DNA of 64,000 bases. It comes from Omphiscola glabra (lineage: Eukaryota > Mollusca > Gastropoda > Lymnaeidae). The translations under genes were made by a program, and so were the position numbers. Below the pieces are notes generated by a model. It had not been told where the DNA came from, made no database searches, and worked only from the letters and a program-made list of their open reading frames with translations. The stretch is from NCBI GenBank assembly GCA_964017045.1, contig OZ024794.1:50039013-50103012 (forward strand), given 5' to 3'. Shown one piece after another: positions 34,046 through 44,664 of the stretch (within the stretch, counting starts at the first letter, position 1; each line of letters opens with the position of its first letter).

Positions 34046-35339
34046 GATATATATATTAGTAATTGTAAGTTGTGTAATGCGTTTACAGTTAGTAAAGCGC
34101 ATCCTGTACTATTTTAAAAAAATACTCAACTTTGTTGTTTTTGCCTAAAGTTAACATTTCTCTCTTTTAGCCTTGATTTCCTAATGAATTTCCTAAAGTC
34201 TGATTTGCCGAATACAGTACGTTCTCTTCATTTATTTGTTTTCTCTTCTTTTTTTGTTTTTTGTCACAACTTAACCCCCGGGGAGGGGATGGTAAACGAA
34301 TCCCTAACATTGACCTTAAAAATAACAGTGTTGAGAAACCTGAGCCTGACACTTCAAAGTAGGTAAGTGGTTCTTGCAATCAGGAATCAAATCTTTGTTG
34401 AGATGTTTTAAAATCAGGTGACCCAGATCAGGTAAATCAATTATGTCACAAGAGCAGGACGGTATTAAAGTATTGAAAATAATAATAATAAAAATGGGGG
34501 GATCGGCGCAGGACTCGACACACTTGGACACGCTTGACGGCACACGGGCGTAAGAATTTAGAAACACTGTACCTGGTTGTGTAACGGCACTCAGGTAAAG
34601 TAGGCCGATATTTCTGTTTCACTGAACACCTGCCATGTGCGCGCCCGTCCTCTCCAATATTCAACCTTCATTCAGCGTCTCAACTGACATTTTCAAATGT
34701 CATATTTTTCCACATACATTTTTTTATAATTTTCGTTATGAAACAGTTCACAAAAAAAAAACGTTACGAAACCAGACTAACTGCATTAAAAAAAAGTAGC
34801 TGTATAGGGAAAAAAACTCGTGTTTAGGAATACCGAAATTTTTAAAACGTTAATTGGCATGGAGCATGAGCATAACTTAGCAAGAAAAAAACAAAACAAA
34901 TTCTCTCCTCTGTTTGTTATCAATATCCCTCCCTATACCAACAAAGCCCCCCCCCCCTTTTTCCAATACTTACATTTTTATAATGCTTTTTGAGACAATG
35001 CATGATATTAAATTTTATGAGGCGCGTTACGACAGAACTTAAGAAAAGTTCGAACTCTAGCAAGCTCACGCCACGTTAAGTAATAGTTACAGCTTGACGC
35101 TAGAGGTCAAGGTCGGTATTAAATTTCCATCAGACTCAGACACACCTTATGGATCAGTAGGTCATGGATTCTGCTCCACGTGTGTTTATACTAAATTCAA
35201 ATATGGATACATTTAATTGAGTTCATGTTCATCTCTGTGCTTCCCTTCGCCTTGACACTTAAAACACAAAAATCACACTTTTAGTAGCAGCTGTTGTTGC
35301 TGAGTTTGTTTGTTTGTTTGTTTTTTTTGGGGGGGGGGG
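34046..35339. other. Intergenic sequence, nothing firm
   Basis: Mixed AT-rich sequence with several A, C and T runs. Short frames at 34,167-34,664 lack motifs. A (GTTT)n run and poly-G stretch precede the MITE at 35,340. Confidence 0.45.
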
Positions 35340-35503
35340 CAGTGGCGTAGCGAGGGGGGGCAAAGGGGCATCATGTCCCGGGCAAAACACACAAAGGGGC
35401 TCAAAATGGTATATTTTACTTATAATATTGTATGGTTTGCGAATAAGGAGGGGCGCTAAAAAGGTATTGGGCCCCGGGCGCGAGTTAAGTTCGCTACGCA
35501 ACG
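35340..35503 (-). mobile_element. hAT MITE family A, copy 3 (reverse orientation)
   Basis: Starts CAGTGGCGTAGCGAGG and ends TCGCTACGCAACG. The interior matches the other copies in reverse complement, including CATACAATATTATAAG-like and GGCGCGAGTTAAG-like blocks. It is inserted in poly-G, so both 8-bp flanks read GGGGGGGG. Confidence 0.85.
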
Positions 35504-36187
35504 GGGGGGGGGGGGGGTTCTTTTGCTGTTGTTGTATGTCTGAGGTACATAACTAAATAAATGTAAGCTTGTTTATAAAGGATATATCAGTCAGTCCACA
35601 ATAGGCCTTGTATTGTTTTTTTTAATTAAAAAAATTTTTGTGTACACAATTTCGAGAAATCTCTTATATGTTACAGCTGTTAGTCACATATTTAACATTA
35701 AAATCTAATTCTGTTATAACAACTGTTAGTAACATATTTAACATTAAAATTTAATTCTATTCCACATATTCACACAGACCGCAGTGTCTATCTAATCCAT
35801 GTGATTACGAAACATGTTTAGATCGACCAAAGTATAGAAAGAAGAATAGTAAGTCTCTGAATGAAAAATACTTTGGCTTACAATATTATTTCAGTTAATG
35901 AATGGAAGTGGGGATTATGGCAAAATATTTTCAGCGCATTGCGTAAAAAAGTGACACAGTTTTTGAGCTTCCTTGACTTTTTATCAGGGCTGAACCGATC
36001 AAATCATAAGATAATCGATAATCGGGCTAATTGGCCATTTCGCCGATTAATCGGAATTCGGCCATTTGCTAATCGGTGCCACCATAGTTAAAACTGCACT
36101 TGCGGGGTGCGTGAATAGACTTAGATTGCTCGCAATATTATTTGGTACATTGTTTTTCGAGAGTATCTTAGTCGGTGCGACGACTTC
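35504..36187. other. Intergenic sequence with 43-bp duplication
   Basis: ACATATTTAACATTAAAAT occurs twice (35,687 and 35,732 regions) within a short duplicated unit. A decayed repeat with CGATTAATCGG-type words lies at about 35,990-36,080. Confidence 0.45.
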
Positions 36188-36766
36188 AAATAGATTGTGC
36201 AGAGCCTTCAAATAGATTTTGCAGAGCCTTCAAATAGATTGTGCAGAGCCCTCAAATAGATTGTGCAGAGCCTTCATATAGACTGTGCAGAGCCTTTATA
36301 TAGATTGTGCAGAGCCTTCATATAGATTGTTCAGAGCCTTCAAATAGATTGTGCCGAGCCTTCATATAGATTGTGCAGAGCCTTCATATAGATTGTGCTG
36401 AGCCTTCATATAGATTATGCAAAGCCTTCATATAGATTGTGCAGAGCCTTCAAATAGATTGTGCAGAGCCTTTATATAGATTGTGCAGAGCCTTCATATA
36501 GATTGTTCAGAGCCTTCAAATAGATTGTGCCGAGCCTTCATATAGATTGTGCAGAGCCTTCATATAGATTGTGCTGAGCCTTCATATAGATTATGCAAAG
36601 CCTTCATATAGATTGTGCAAAGCCTTCATATAGATTGTGCAGAGCCTTCAAATAGATTGTGCAGAGCCTTCAAATAGATTGTACAGAGCATTCATATAGA
36701 TTGTGCAGAGCCTTCAAATAGATTGTGCAGAGCCTTCATATAGATTGTGCAGACCATTCAAAGAAT
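36188..36766. repeat. 22-bp minisatellite with 176-bp higher-order repeat
   Basis: About 26 copies of a 22-bp unit TTCATATAGATTGTGCAGAG plus CC. A block of eight variant units (TTTATA, GTTCAG, GTGCCG, GTGCTG, ATGCAA types in that order) occurs twice, at a spacing of 176 bp (from about 36,295 and 36,471). Confidence 0.95.
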
Positions 36767-37373
36767 AAATATTACATTTTCCGAGTATTATTATTGTCTT
36801 TATTATTTTTATGATTATTTATTTGGATGGAGGAGTCAAGAGGTTGATTACATTCAAAGAAACCTATGAATTATGACCACTTCTCCTTGTTCTAACTAAG
36901 ATATTAGAAATACACTTATCGGCAATGTAGGTGGTAAGCGAGTGGCACTTTTCTAACCTATTTACTTCTCCCATCCACACCACCCAAAAAGTATCACAAC
37001 TCAGTACTTAAAACGGTTATATGTTCCTCACACCTATGTTTAGTACCGGTAGGAGAACAATAAAGTCAAAAACTTCTATGCTCTGTCATCGGAAAGAAAG
37101 AATTTCAATGCCACAAACTGTTTAGGTGTCGAGATTCAACGTTTTATGAAAAAAAGTTATAAGTTACGTCATTTCTACGTCTAAGAACAATGTTGTGATG
37201 TATGGTGACGCGTCCCGCTTGCTTCTATTTCTTGACCTTGTTATTGTGATCCAAATGGTTTAGCCCCTATCCCAAACAGTAGAAGTAAGAAATAATGAAA
37301 AATTATAAAGTACCTAAAATTTAATAATAATTACAAAAGGAGTTTCTATTTATAAGTTAAAGGCGTAGTAACA
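36767..37373. other. Non-coding gap, nothing recognised
   Basis: No gene or repeat seen apart from one TACCGGTA palindrome near 37,044. Confidence 0.5.
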
Positions 37374-37381
37374 AGTCTGCG

Positions 37382-39153
37382 CAGGGCCTGCTCTACGGCT
37401 GCTGGCTCCAAGAGCAAGCTTATCTTCGGCACCCCTTTTAAGTATTATCATTAAAGAAAATTGCAAAGAAAAACCTAAGGACTAGGCAATGAGTTTATTA
37501 ACCACGTTTTTTTTTTTTGTATGTGTGTTAAAAAACAATGAACACTAATATTAAATTTCTTAACTTGTATTTGGACACTAGAAACTAGCGGCCTACGGAT
37601 GGCATTTTTATTTCTAGCCTTTAGATCAGCAAATCTTTTTACTGCACTTTCTTTAATTACATTCTTTGCAATATCGTTTTCTATAGACGCAATTTCCATG
37701 GAATTTATTCTGTCTTGAGTCATGGATGATCGTAAATAGATTTTATAAGCTTTCGTTTACTAAAGTTTCTCTCGCCAGCGGCTACAGTAATAGATATATT
37801 GTAAACATTATTCTTAATTCTATCCACAGATTTGGCATGACGTCCTGTAACTTATAAGTGTTTATGAACATAACGGCTTCTTCTCTTGGAAGTTTTGCAT
37901 CATGAGCAATATTTCTTTGGCTATATCCAGTTCAGGAAACAGATCACTTCCATTTATACTATATCGGTAGTTTGTTGATACTTGAACTTATTCTCCAAAC
38001 CTTGACACGCTACTTTGAGCTTGTCTTCGTCTGGCAGAACTTTTAGGCCATTAAAAATAAATCCTTCACACCGGTATGTTATTGAAAGTTTGTCATTGAA
38101 AACTCGCCGATGTATTCACATCCAATCAGCCTATATCTCAATCTTCTTCTTTTATTTTTAAAAAATGGGCTCTGTATCAAATTATGTAGCTATTTTTTTG
38201 TTGTTGTTTCTGACTATAGGGCATTTCCAAATCCATGTTCACGATAATCAAATCAATAATCCGTGACAGTATTCATTACTGAAATTGCAGATAGTTGCAC
38301 AGAGGTGTCCCGCATTGTGTTGTTGACAACATTTACCCTGCCTAAGATATCATAACAGACATTTATCATTAACTAAAAAAAGTGTTTCTGCTTAATGTCG
38401 CACTACAAGATCAGGCGCAGATATTTCTGAAAGTTCATAAAGAGCTCTCGAATTCCCATCATTTAATATTTAATGGCTTTGACACATTCAGCAAATATCA
38501 ACTATTCGTAAGATTTTGATTTATGTAGAAATAGTGAATAAAATATTAAATTATTGATAAGAGAGATAATTAAATTACTTACCGAGTGGAATATATTACA
38601 CAAATTAAGATTATAATCAATTTAATTTAACACGTTATTTATAATCAATTTATTACACTAAACTTGGAAATTCGAAGGATCGGACCTGGGGTGCTAAATA
38701 TGCACTGTGCTGCATATCTTAAAATTCAATACAAAACTCCGATGAGGGGCGAATTGGAAGTTGCCACCTCCTCAGCAACGCGTCTACAAACGCATTTTGC
38801 CGCAACCGCTAAACGACCAAAATCGCAGAAAATTGGGTCGACCGATAAGCAATACGCTGACAAACCTACCGACTCCGCCAACTCGAAGTCCCTGTCACCA
38901 GAAGCGGGCACATTGGCAAAGGTACAAGAACTCAGTGCATCTACAAAGGAAGCGGCTGCCTTTGTAAGCCGCGACTTTTTCTGACACTTACTACGCACGA
39001 ACAAACTAATTTTGTAGTATGGCAGAAAAATATTTGACAATTACTTTTCCTCCCTGCAACGCTTTCTCATATTTTTCAAAATCGCTAATGGCGCCCTAAG
39101 CCCGTGGTGCCTCGGGCAATTTCCCAAGTTGCCGGTGCCTTGAGCCGGCTCTG
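37382..39153 (-). mobile_element. Decayed hAT element, ZMYM-type transposase, dimerization domain remnant
   Basis: Termini CAGGGCCTGCTC at the left and GAGCCGGCTCTG at the right are inverted, flanked by AGTCTGCG and AGGCTGAG (6 of 8 identical, plausible decayed duplication). The minus strand from about 37,860 down to 37,600 reads VDRIKNNVYNISI, VAAGERNFSKRKLIKSIYDH, then after a frameshift TQDRINSMEIASIENDIAKN, the hAT C-terminal dimerization block. Other frames at 38,664-39,040 may be antisense to the N-terminal part. Many stops; inactive. Confidence 0.7.
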
Positions 39154-39161
39154 AGGCTGAG

Positions 39162-40835
39162 GCCGATTATTCGCCTCGTGCAGGGAACAGCCGCGTATGT
39201 AATTTGGGAGTCAAACAGGCAGAAGATGCACTGAATGAAACCTTCGCAAAAAAAAATAAAAAAAATTAGAGGGCCAAGGTAAACCAGAAGTCAATGTTCT
39301 CCTGCGAGACATGCAGCCTTGAACCAGCTACGTCGCATGAAGACGGAAGGGTGCTCATTATCTCTAACAATCGGCCAATTTGAAACTACGTGCAAACCTA
39401 TTTTTTATACCAAGTAACGCGTACAAAATCTTTTTGACAATCAGAAAAAAGTTTTCTTCTATGATTATAACTGAGAGGATTAAATGTGTTTAAAGTTTTT
39501 AAAAGACCACATTAATATAAAAAAAAAATTTAAATACTTATTTTGCAACGTGTGATATTTGAAAAAAATACAATTAGATCTATGTATAAAAATATTTATT
39601 TACTAACAACTTCAGACATTGTAACTTCTTTATTTTCTGCCAATTTTGTTTGGAGATTATTTTATTATATATTTTTTACTTCGCTTGCTGATTTGTATCC
39701 TTTATTTAAAATTCGATGCGCGAGCTCCGGGCAAGTAAAGGAGTAAAGGTTGATTTCGTTTCTAAAACAAAGTGTCTCTGAGTGGTATTGTTACGCCAGT
39801 GTAGTTTTACAACCTTCCCAAGTCCAAGGATAGTAAACGTCACGCACACACGTTATCGATATTTAAAAAAAATAAGTATTACTGCTGTATTTCTTTGAAT
39901 GGGACATCCCCGTCCAGCGTCATTGGGCAATAGGACATACCAAAAAAATATTACGAAATGGAAAAGCATAAACAAAATATAGAACTAGGCCGAATACCTG
40001 ACAAGCGAAGTCGCGAGAGTTTATTGTAAACCCAACTTCGGAAGTCCATTTCTTTTGGATTTATAAATCGACGCATAAGGGATATTAGGAAATAGATATG
40101 AAAATTAAATGAAGATTTAATTCTCTCTTTCTCTCACTAGACCCCCCCCCCACACCCACCCCCCACCTCCATATATATTGTTGTTTCAGATATGAACCAT
40201 TTTGGGATTTTAAAAAGAAAATGTTAACAAAATGCTTCCAAATGATTAACTATCCTCACGTCCCCAAACCCCCCCCCCCCCACTTTTTTATTTTGGCCGT
40301 GCCTAAAAATACTCTTTCTTCCAAGGGTTCAAAGTTTAAAACAGCAACTGCATACCCCAATTTCGTAACCTCGTCGTGACGTGGCGGTGCATGCGAGGAA
40401 TCTTGGACAGGCCTGAATGAGCAGTGGCTTCAGAGCGAGGAGATTTCTCTCTCTGCCGGCTTGTTTGGCAACAGCACGCGGCATGGGATGTGTGATTAGC
40501 GTATTTTGAAATGTTGCATAAAACACGTTGAGAGGTAAATTAGTTTTCAACCGTCGTCGTGTTTACCGCGTGGTGTTGTAATGGCGAATGAATAGACCCG
40601 ATGACCTGCTTGTGTGATGATCAGAAGTCAGAAGCATTTGCTAAGCGCATAGTCAAAAACTAGTGTGAGTGAACTGTATCCGAATAATACAGGTAAGCAA
40701 TATATAATATATAAATGTATATAAATATATAGTTCATTGTAACTACAGCTACACTTTTAAATCAATCCACTTTACAGTTTGTATTTATTCCTCAATACTT
40801 CTAAGGAAACGAATACTATTTTAAAAAGTTTCCAG
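39162..40835. other. Intergenic sequence, nothing firm
   Basis: AT-rich with C runs near 40,143 and 40,269. Short frames at 39,543-39,746 and 40,329-40,550 carry no recognisable domain. Confidence 0.45.
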
Positions 40836-40843
40836 TTTGTCTC

Positions 40844-41537
40844 CATGGGCGCGCGCAGGTAGCGGCAAGGTGGGGCACTTGCCCCCCCCCCCCTGGATTG
40901 ATTGATTTTAAAAAAAGTTTAGACAGAAATAGACACAAAATGTATTAAAGTAAAGAGAAAATAAAGAGAAAATAACTAAGCTGGTGCTGATCTCGTTTTA
41001 CTGGGTATTTATTTTTATATTTTCTATAATAATTAGTTTTACAAAGTTTTATCCGGCTGTCAGGTATGCCTTACTAGTTTTGCTAACATTACCAGCAAAA
41101 TGTACGGTGGAGCGATCGTTCAGCACATTACGTCGTGTAAAAATTTGGCTTAGATCTACAATGTCAGATGAACGTCTGTCTGGGTTGTGCATGTTAAGCG
41201 TACACAGAGACAAAGTGAACTGCAACAAAAAAGACTGTATGGACACAATTGGAGATATGTTTGGTAGCGATAACAGACGACTCCAGTTCTTGTTTAAAGA
41301 ATACATTTTATTTTAAATTTATGCTGTAATATTTTTTGTTATATACATATATTGTGTTAATACAAAATTTGTTGCTACAGTATGCCCTTCATTACTACAG
41401 TGTCCTGCCCGTTCGTTCACAATACAAATACGCTACAGTAAATTAAAACTACATTAAAACATTATTAAAAATATTTTGCCCCCCCCCCTAGAAAATATTT
41501 TGCCCCCCCCCCAGAAAATTTTCTGCGGGCGCCCATG
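40844..41537 (+). mobile_element. hAT element with exact target duplication, carrying only the transposase C-terminus
   Basis: A 694-bp element with CATGGGCGCGCGCAGG and CTGCGGGCGCCCATG ends, flanked by identical TTTGTCTC 8-mers (40,836-40,843 and 41,538-41,545). Each terminus is followed by a C-rich run. Most of the transposase is deleted; the dimerization domain remains open. Confidence 0.93.
41047..41316 (+). pseudogene. hAT transposase C-terminal dimerization domain, truncated
   Basis: The open frame, counted from an ATG at 40,984, ends at 41,316. The recognisable part starts near 41,047: YPAVRYALLVLLTLPAKCTV, ERSFSTLRRVKIWLRSTMSD, then ERLSGLCMLSVHRDKVN. That is the hAT family C-terminal dimerization domain with its conserved ERSFS core. 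The RNase H-like catalytic region is missing, so it cannot transpose. The first 20 codons of the frame look non-homologous. Being intact within a deleted element, it may be young. Confidence 0.9.
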
Positions 41538-41545
41538 TTTGTCTC

Positions 41546-43018
41546 CAACTATAAATAAGCTAAGACATAACGATACATCCGATCATGCGTACGGGTTTTT
41601 TCCCCTTCTAATAGGGTTATGGCGATAGGTATATTAACCTAGATTAATAATGTATGGCGAGAGATAATGTAAAAAGTATCGTAGAGAGTGTCCAATGTCA
41701 TGTGGCATAACTGTACCGAGTGGCGTGATACATTGATAAATAACCGTTTGGGAGAATAATTCCACAGCCTTCATGAAGGGTATGCCACATTGTTGCTTCT
41801 CCCTACAGCCTTTATAAAGTAGCTGCCGTTATCATCATCATCATCATGTCCCTTAGTCCCTGGACCGTTGGGGCGCCACAGGTGGCATGAAAACTATCCT
41901 TCTCCATTCCTCACTATATCATCAACCATTTCATTAAAATGCCTGACTCCGTTGAGTGAGATCAACTTTGAGAAAACAAAATAATTCCCTATCGGCCATT
42001 TATTTGCGCTATGAATATTTTCCTTTTGGGTCAATGAGTACACCATTCATTAATTCGGTTCTTTTAAAATCACCCACGAGGAAAATACAAGGGTCATTCG
42101 TATTCCTTGCTCGCATGCCAACTTTAAAGTTACCGGTACAATGTATGGATTGATGATTCGCAAAAGTAGGCCCATGGTAGGACATTGTTATGAAACGACC
42201 AGGTGACTAACATTAGAAATATCGAGCCTCGATCATTTCCAATAAATGAAATTGGATAATCCTAACATTTAAAGTTGACACAATTTGCCTTTTCAGACGA
42301 GAAAAAATATGGTATTAATCCACATGGATATTAATTGTATTCAACATTTAGTGTAGCAGTTGCAAAATGTGTGGTGGTGGTGGGTTTTTTTTGTGGTTTT
42401 TTTTTGGTGGGGGAGGTAGTGTCGATGTGACCTCACGCATTCATAAACTAACGCCACAAGGGTTTACGAAAAGTTAAATACTGCGATAGAATAATGCAGT
42501 GGTTGTTCCTATATTATTTATGGTGTACCTAGGTTTCAAATAAGAAATTTTATTAAGAAATTTTTTTGGGCCGGTGGGGTGGGGGGTGGTGGGGCGGGGG
42601 TGTAATGTGGAGATGCAGCTGAAACCATAACTTTTATAAAGCATTTTCTTACCACACTATATAGTGAAAACAAAAGACCTGACGTAAATAATTGCTTATT
42701 CATATTTCCCTCTTTGGCCCCGATAGTTACAAGAGTATTAGAATCCTTTGGTACCGGTAACTAGCTAACACGCATATTCTGGTGAAGATCTGAGATTACT
42801 GTCTTATGACCCCGGCTAGAACATTCGCTACCAGCTCCATCTGCTGACCTGAGCAATTCAACATTTTCCTCCCGAAGGGCTCTCCAACCGCCATAGCTTC
42901 CCCTGGGACATCTAGTGAGGTACCGGTAACTAAATGATTTGCTTGGAAATGAAAGTGAAAGAAAAGATGTGTACGATAGTAGCTATTTTTTTCATTAACC
43001 ACACTGAAATTATGCTTA
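41546..43018. other. Region upstream of transporter 3
   Basis: Contains an (ATC)n-headed segment at 41,830-41,960, G-rich stretches near 42,370-42,420 and 42,565-42,600, and three TACCGGTA palindromes (near 42,132, 42,752 and 42,921). The non-coding first exon inferred for transporter 3 should lie here or further left, but is not identifiable. Confidence 0.45.
41830..41960 (-). repeat. Possible LINE 3' end with (GAT)n tail
   Basis: An (ATC)n run next to ATGTCCCTTAGTCCCTGG and GGCATGAAAACTATCCTTC resembles the 3' end of an RTE-like LINE in minus orientation. Recognition from memory only. Confidence 0.35.
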
Positions 43019-43028
43019 AATATTTCAG
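43019..43028 (+). other. 3' splice acceptor before transporter 3 coding exon
   Basis: AATATTTCAG ends at 43,028, 22 nt before the ATG at 43,051. The octamer TATTTCAG and the following TG are identical to the acceptor region of paralogue 1. Confidence 0.65.
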
Positions 43029-43050
43029 TGCTGGAGAAAAGAATTTCAAG

Positions 43051-44664
43051 ATGAAGAAGCTCGAAACTTTTGAAGATATCCTGGAGGAGCTTGGTGGAAT
43101 GGGAAAGTTTCAGTGGCTGGTGACGATATGTATAGCATCGGCGCAGTTTACCATGGGCTGGAGCATGCTGCAAATGTCGTTTGCGTCCATGGTTCCAGAC
43201 TACACGTGTATCGTTGGGGACGGCGGCAATGAAACGACATATAATGATACCGGTACCCTCAATGTGTGTGAGGTCAATGGAACAGAGTGTTCCAGATATC
43301 TGTTCCACGGCTCTGTCAATACAGTTTCCTCGGAATGGGGCCTCATCTGTGACCTCAAGTGGATCAAGGCCACTGTGACCTCTATACAGATGGGCGGGGT
43401 CTTTTTAGGGGCGTTAACCTCTGGACAGATTAGTGATTTAGTTGGCAGAAGAAAAACCCTTTACTCATTTGTTCTAGCGCATATCATATTTAACATGATA
43501 GCAGCTTTCTCTACGTCTTGGGTCATGTTTGCTGTTATGAGATTTTTCATTGGCACGGGAATAGGTGCGATTGTAGCTGTCGTCTTTCCATACACCATGG
43601 AGTTCTTGCCGATGAAATGGCGGCCATTGTTATCAATACTTCCGTCTTGGACTGTTGGCGTTGCCTTCTTTTCAGCTGCAGCGTTGCTGCTGAAAGACTG
43701 GTCTTACCTCCACATCGCTTGCGCCGTGTGCTCCATACCTTCTGCTGCTGCATTCTTTTTTGTTCCTGATAGCATTCGATGGCTGGCTGTCCACGGACGT
43801 ATTCAAGAAGCCGAAGCTGTATTTGGAAGAATAGCTCGCATGAATTCTAAACAACTACCCGCTGAGACGTTTCGTGTCCTGGAAGAGATCGCAAGGAAAG
43901 AGAAAGAACTGCGCAAAAATGGTCGGCAATACTCATACATTGACATCTTCCGTGGCTTTAGAATGACCCAAGGTAGTCTCAGTCTGTTTTTCTTCTGGTT
44001 TACAATGTCCTCCATTTTTTATGGCATTTCATTCGGGGTATCAAGCTTGTCGGGTAACATGTATTTAAATATATGTCTTCTTGGAATTTTGGAGCTTCCA
44101 GCGCAAACCTCGACATTTTTTATAAGCAATAAAATTGGACGCCGAAGATCTTCGTTTTTGTTTTTTTGTTTATCGACGTTAGTCAGTCTTGGGTGTATCA
44201 TAGCTCATCACATCGCAGACGATGACTCCCGTGGGGCTTGGATCAACGGACTTAGTCTGACTGAAAAAATGATGATTGGTGCCGTCTGGTCTTGTGTCCA
44301 GACCTGGGGCTCTGAACTGTACCCAACAGTGACCAGAAATCTTGGTTACAGTTTCTCAAACCTTGGGGCCAGGTTTGGTGGTATCCTAGCGCCATTTATC
44401 ATCAACTTGGATAAGGAAATGGCAAGCACGTCCTACATAATAATGACCAGCATTTTGGCTTTCAGTTCCCTCCTTGTTATTTTTCTACCGGAGACGAGAG
44501 GTTTGGTTTTGAAGGACAGCATTGATTTTAACTCTAAAGCGAGGGAGGTAGACGATGGTGACCAAGACATCTTATTACACTGCAACGGAAAAGTGCCACC
44601 TATGCAAAAGGATGAAGCCCATCCTCAGGATAAAACTATAAACAATAGTCATTTGAGCATATAG
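43051..44664 (+). CDS. SLC22-type organic cation/solute transporter, paralogue 3
   Basis: Encodes 537 residues from MKKLETFEDI. An ATG 39 codons upstream in the same frame lies before the acceptor and is rejected. SLC22 hallmarks: extracellular loop with NET, NDT and NGT sequons, SEWGLICDLKWIKATVTS, MFS signature GQISDLVGRRK, IRWLAVHGRIQEAEAVF, GSELYPTVTRNLGYSFSN and PETRG. The loop has two extra residues (DTGTLNVC instead of DTLNVC) made by a 6-bp insertion that creates TACCGGTA at about 43,249. Membrane segments 4-6 resemble paralogue 1 while the 3' half is nearly identical in DNA to paralogue 2, a mosaic. A small organic solute transporter in the plasma membrane is inferred; substrate unknown. 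Confidence 0.95.
   Translation: MKKLETFEDILEELGGMGKFQWLVTICIASAQFTMGWSMLQMSFASMVPDYTCIVGDGGNETTYNDTGTLNVCEVNGTECSRYLFHGSVNTVSSEWGLICDLKWIKATVTSIQMGGVFLGALTSGQISDLVGRRKTLYSFVLAHIIFNMIAAFSTSWVMFAVMRFFIGTGIGAIVAVVFPYTMEFLPMKWRPLLSILPSWTVGVAFFSAAALLLKDWSYLHIACAVCSIPSAAAFFFVPDSIRWLAVHGRIQEAEAVFGRIARMNSKQLPAETFRVLEEIARKEKELRKNGRQYSYIDIFRGFRMTQGSLSLFFFWFTMSSIFYGISFGVSSLSGNMYLNICLLGILELPAQTSTFFISNKIGRRRSSFLFFCLSTLVSLGCIIAHHIADDDSRGAWINGLSLTEKMMIGAVWSCVQTWGSELYPTVTRNLGYSFSNLGARFGGILAPFIINLDKEMASTSYIIMTSILAFSSLLVIFLPETRGLVLKDSIDFNSKAREVDDGDQDILLHCNGKVPPMQKDEAHPQDKTINNSHLSI

Noticed and set aside
33771..34148. Proline- and glycine-rich frames on both strands
   Set aside because: GC-rich dispersed repeat gives long frames by composition; the inverted copy at 49 kb does not preserve them.
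38664..38984. Plus-strand frame of 106 codons
   Set aside because: It is overlapped by an equally open minus-strand frame and lies inside a decayed hAT element; no domain recognised.
42934..43050. Upstream in-frame ATG of transporter 3
   Set aside because: The 39 extra codons lie mostly upstream of the acceptor at 43,028 and have no counterpart in the paralogues.
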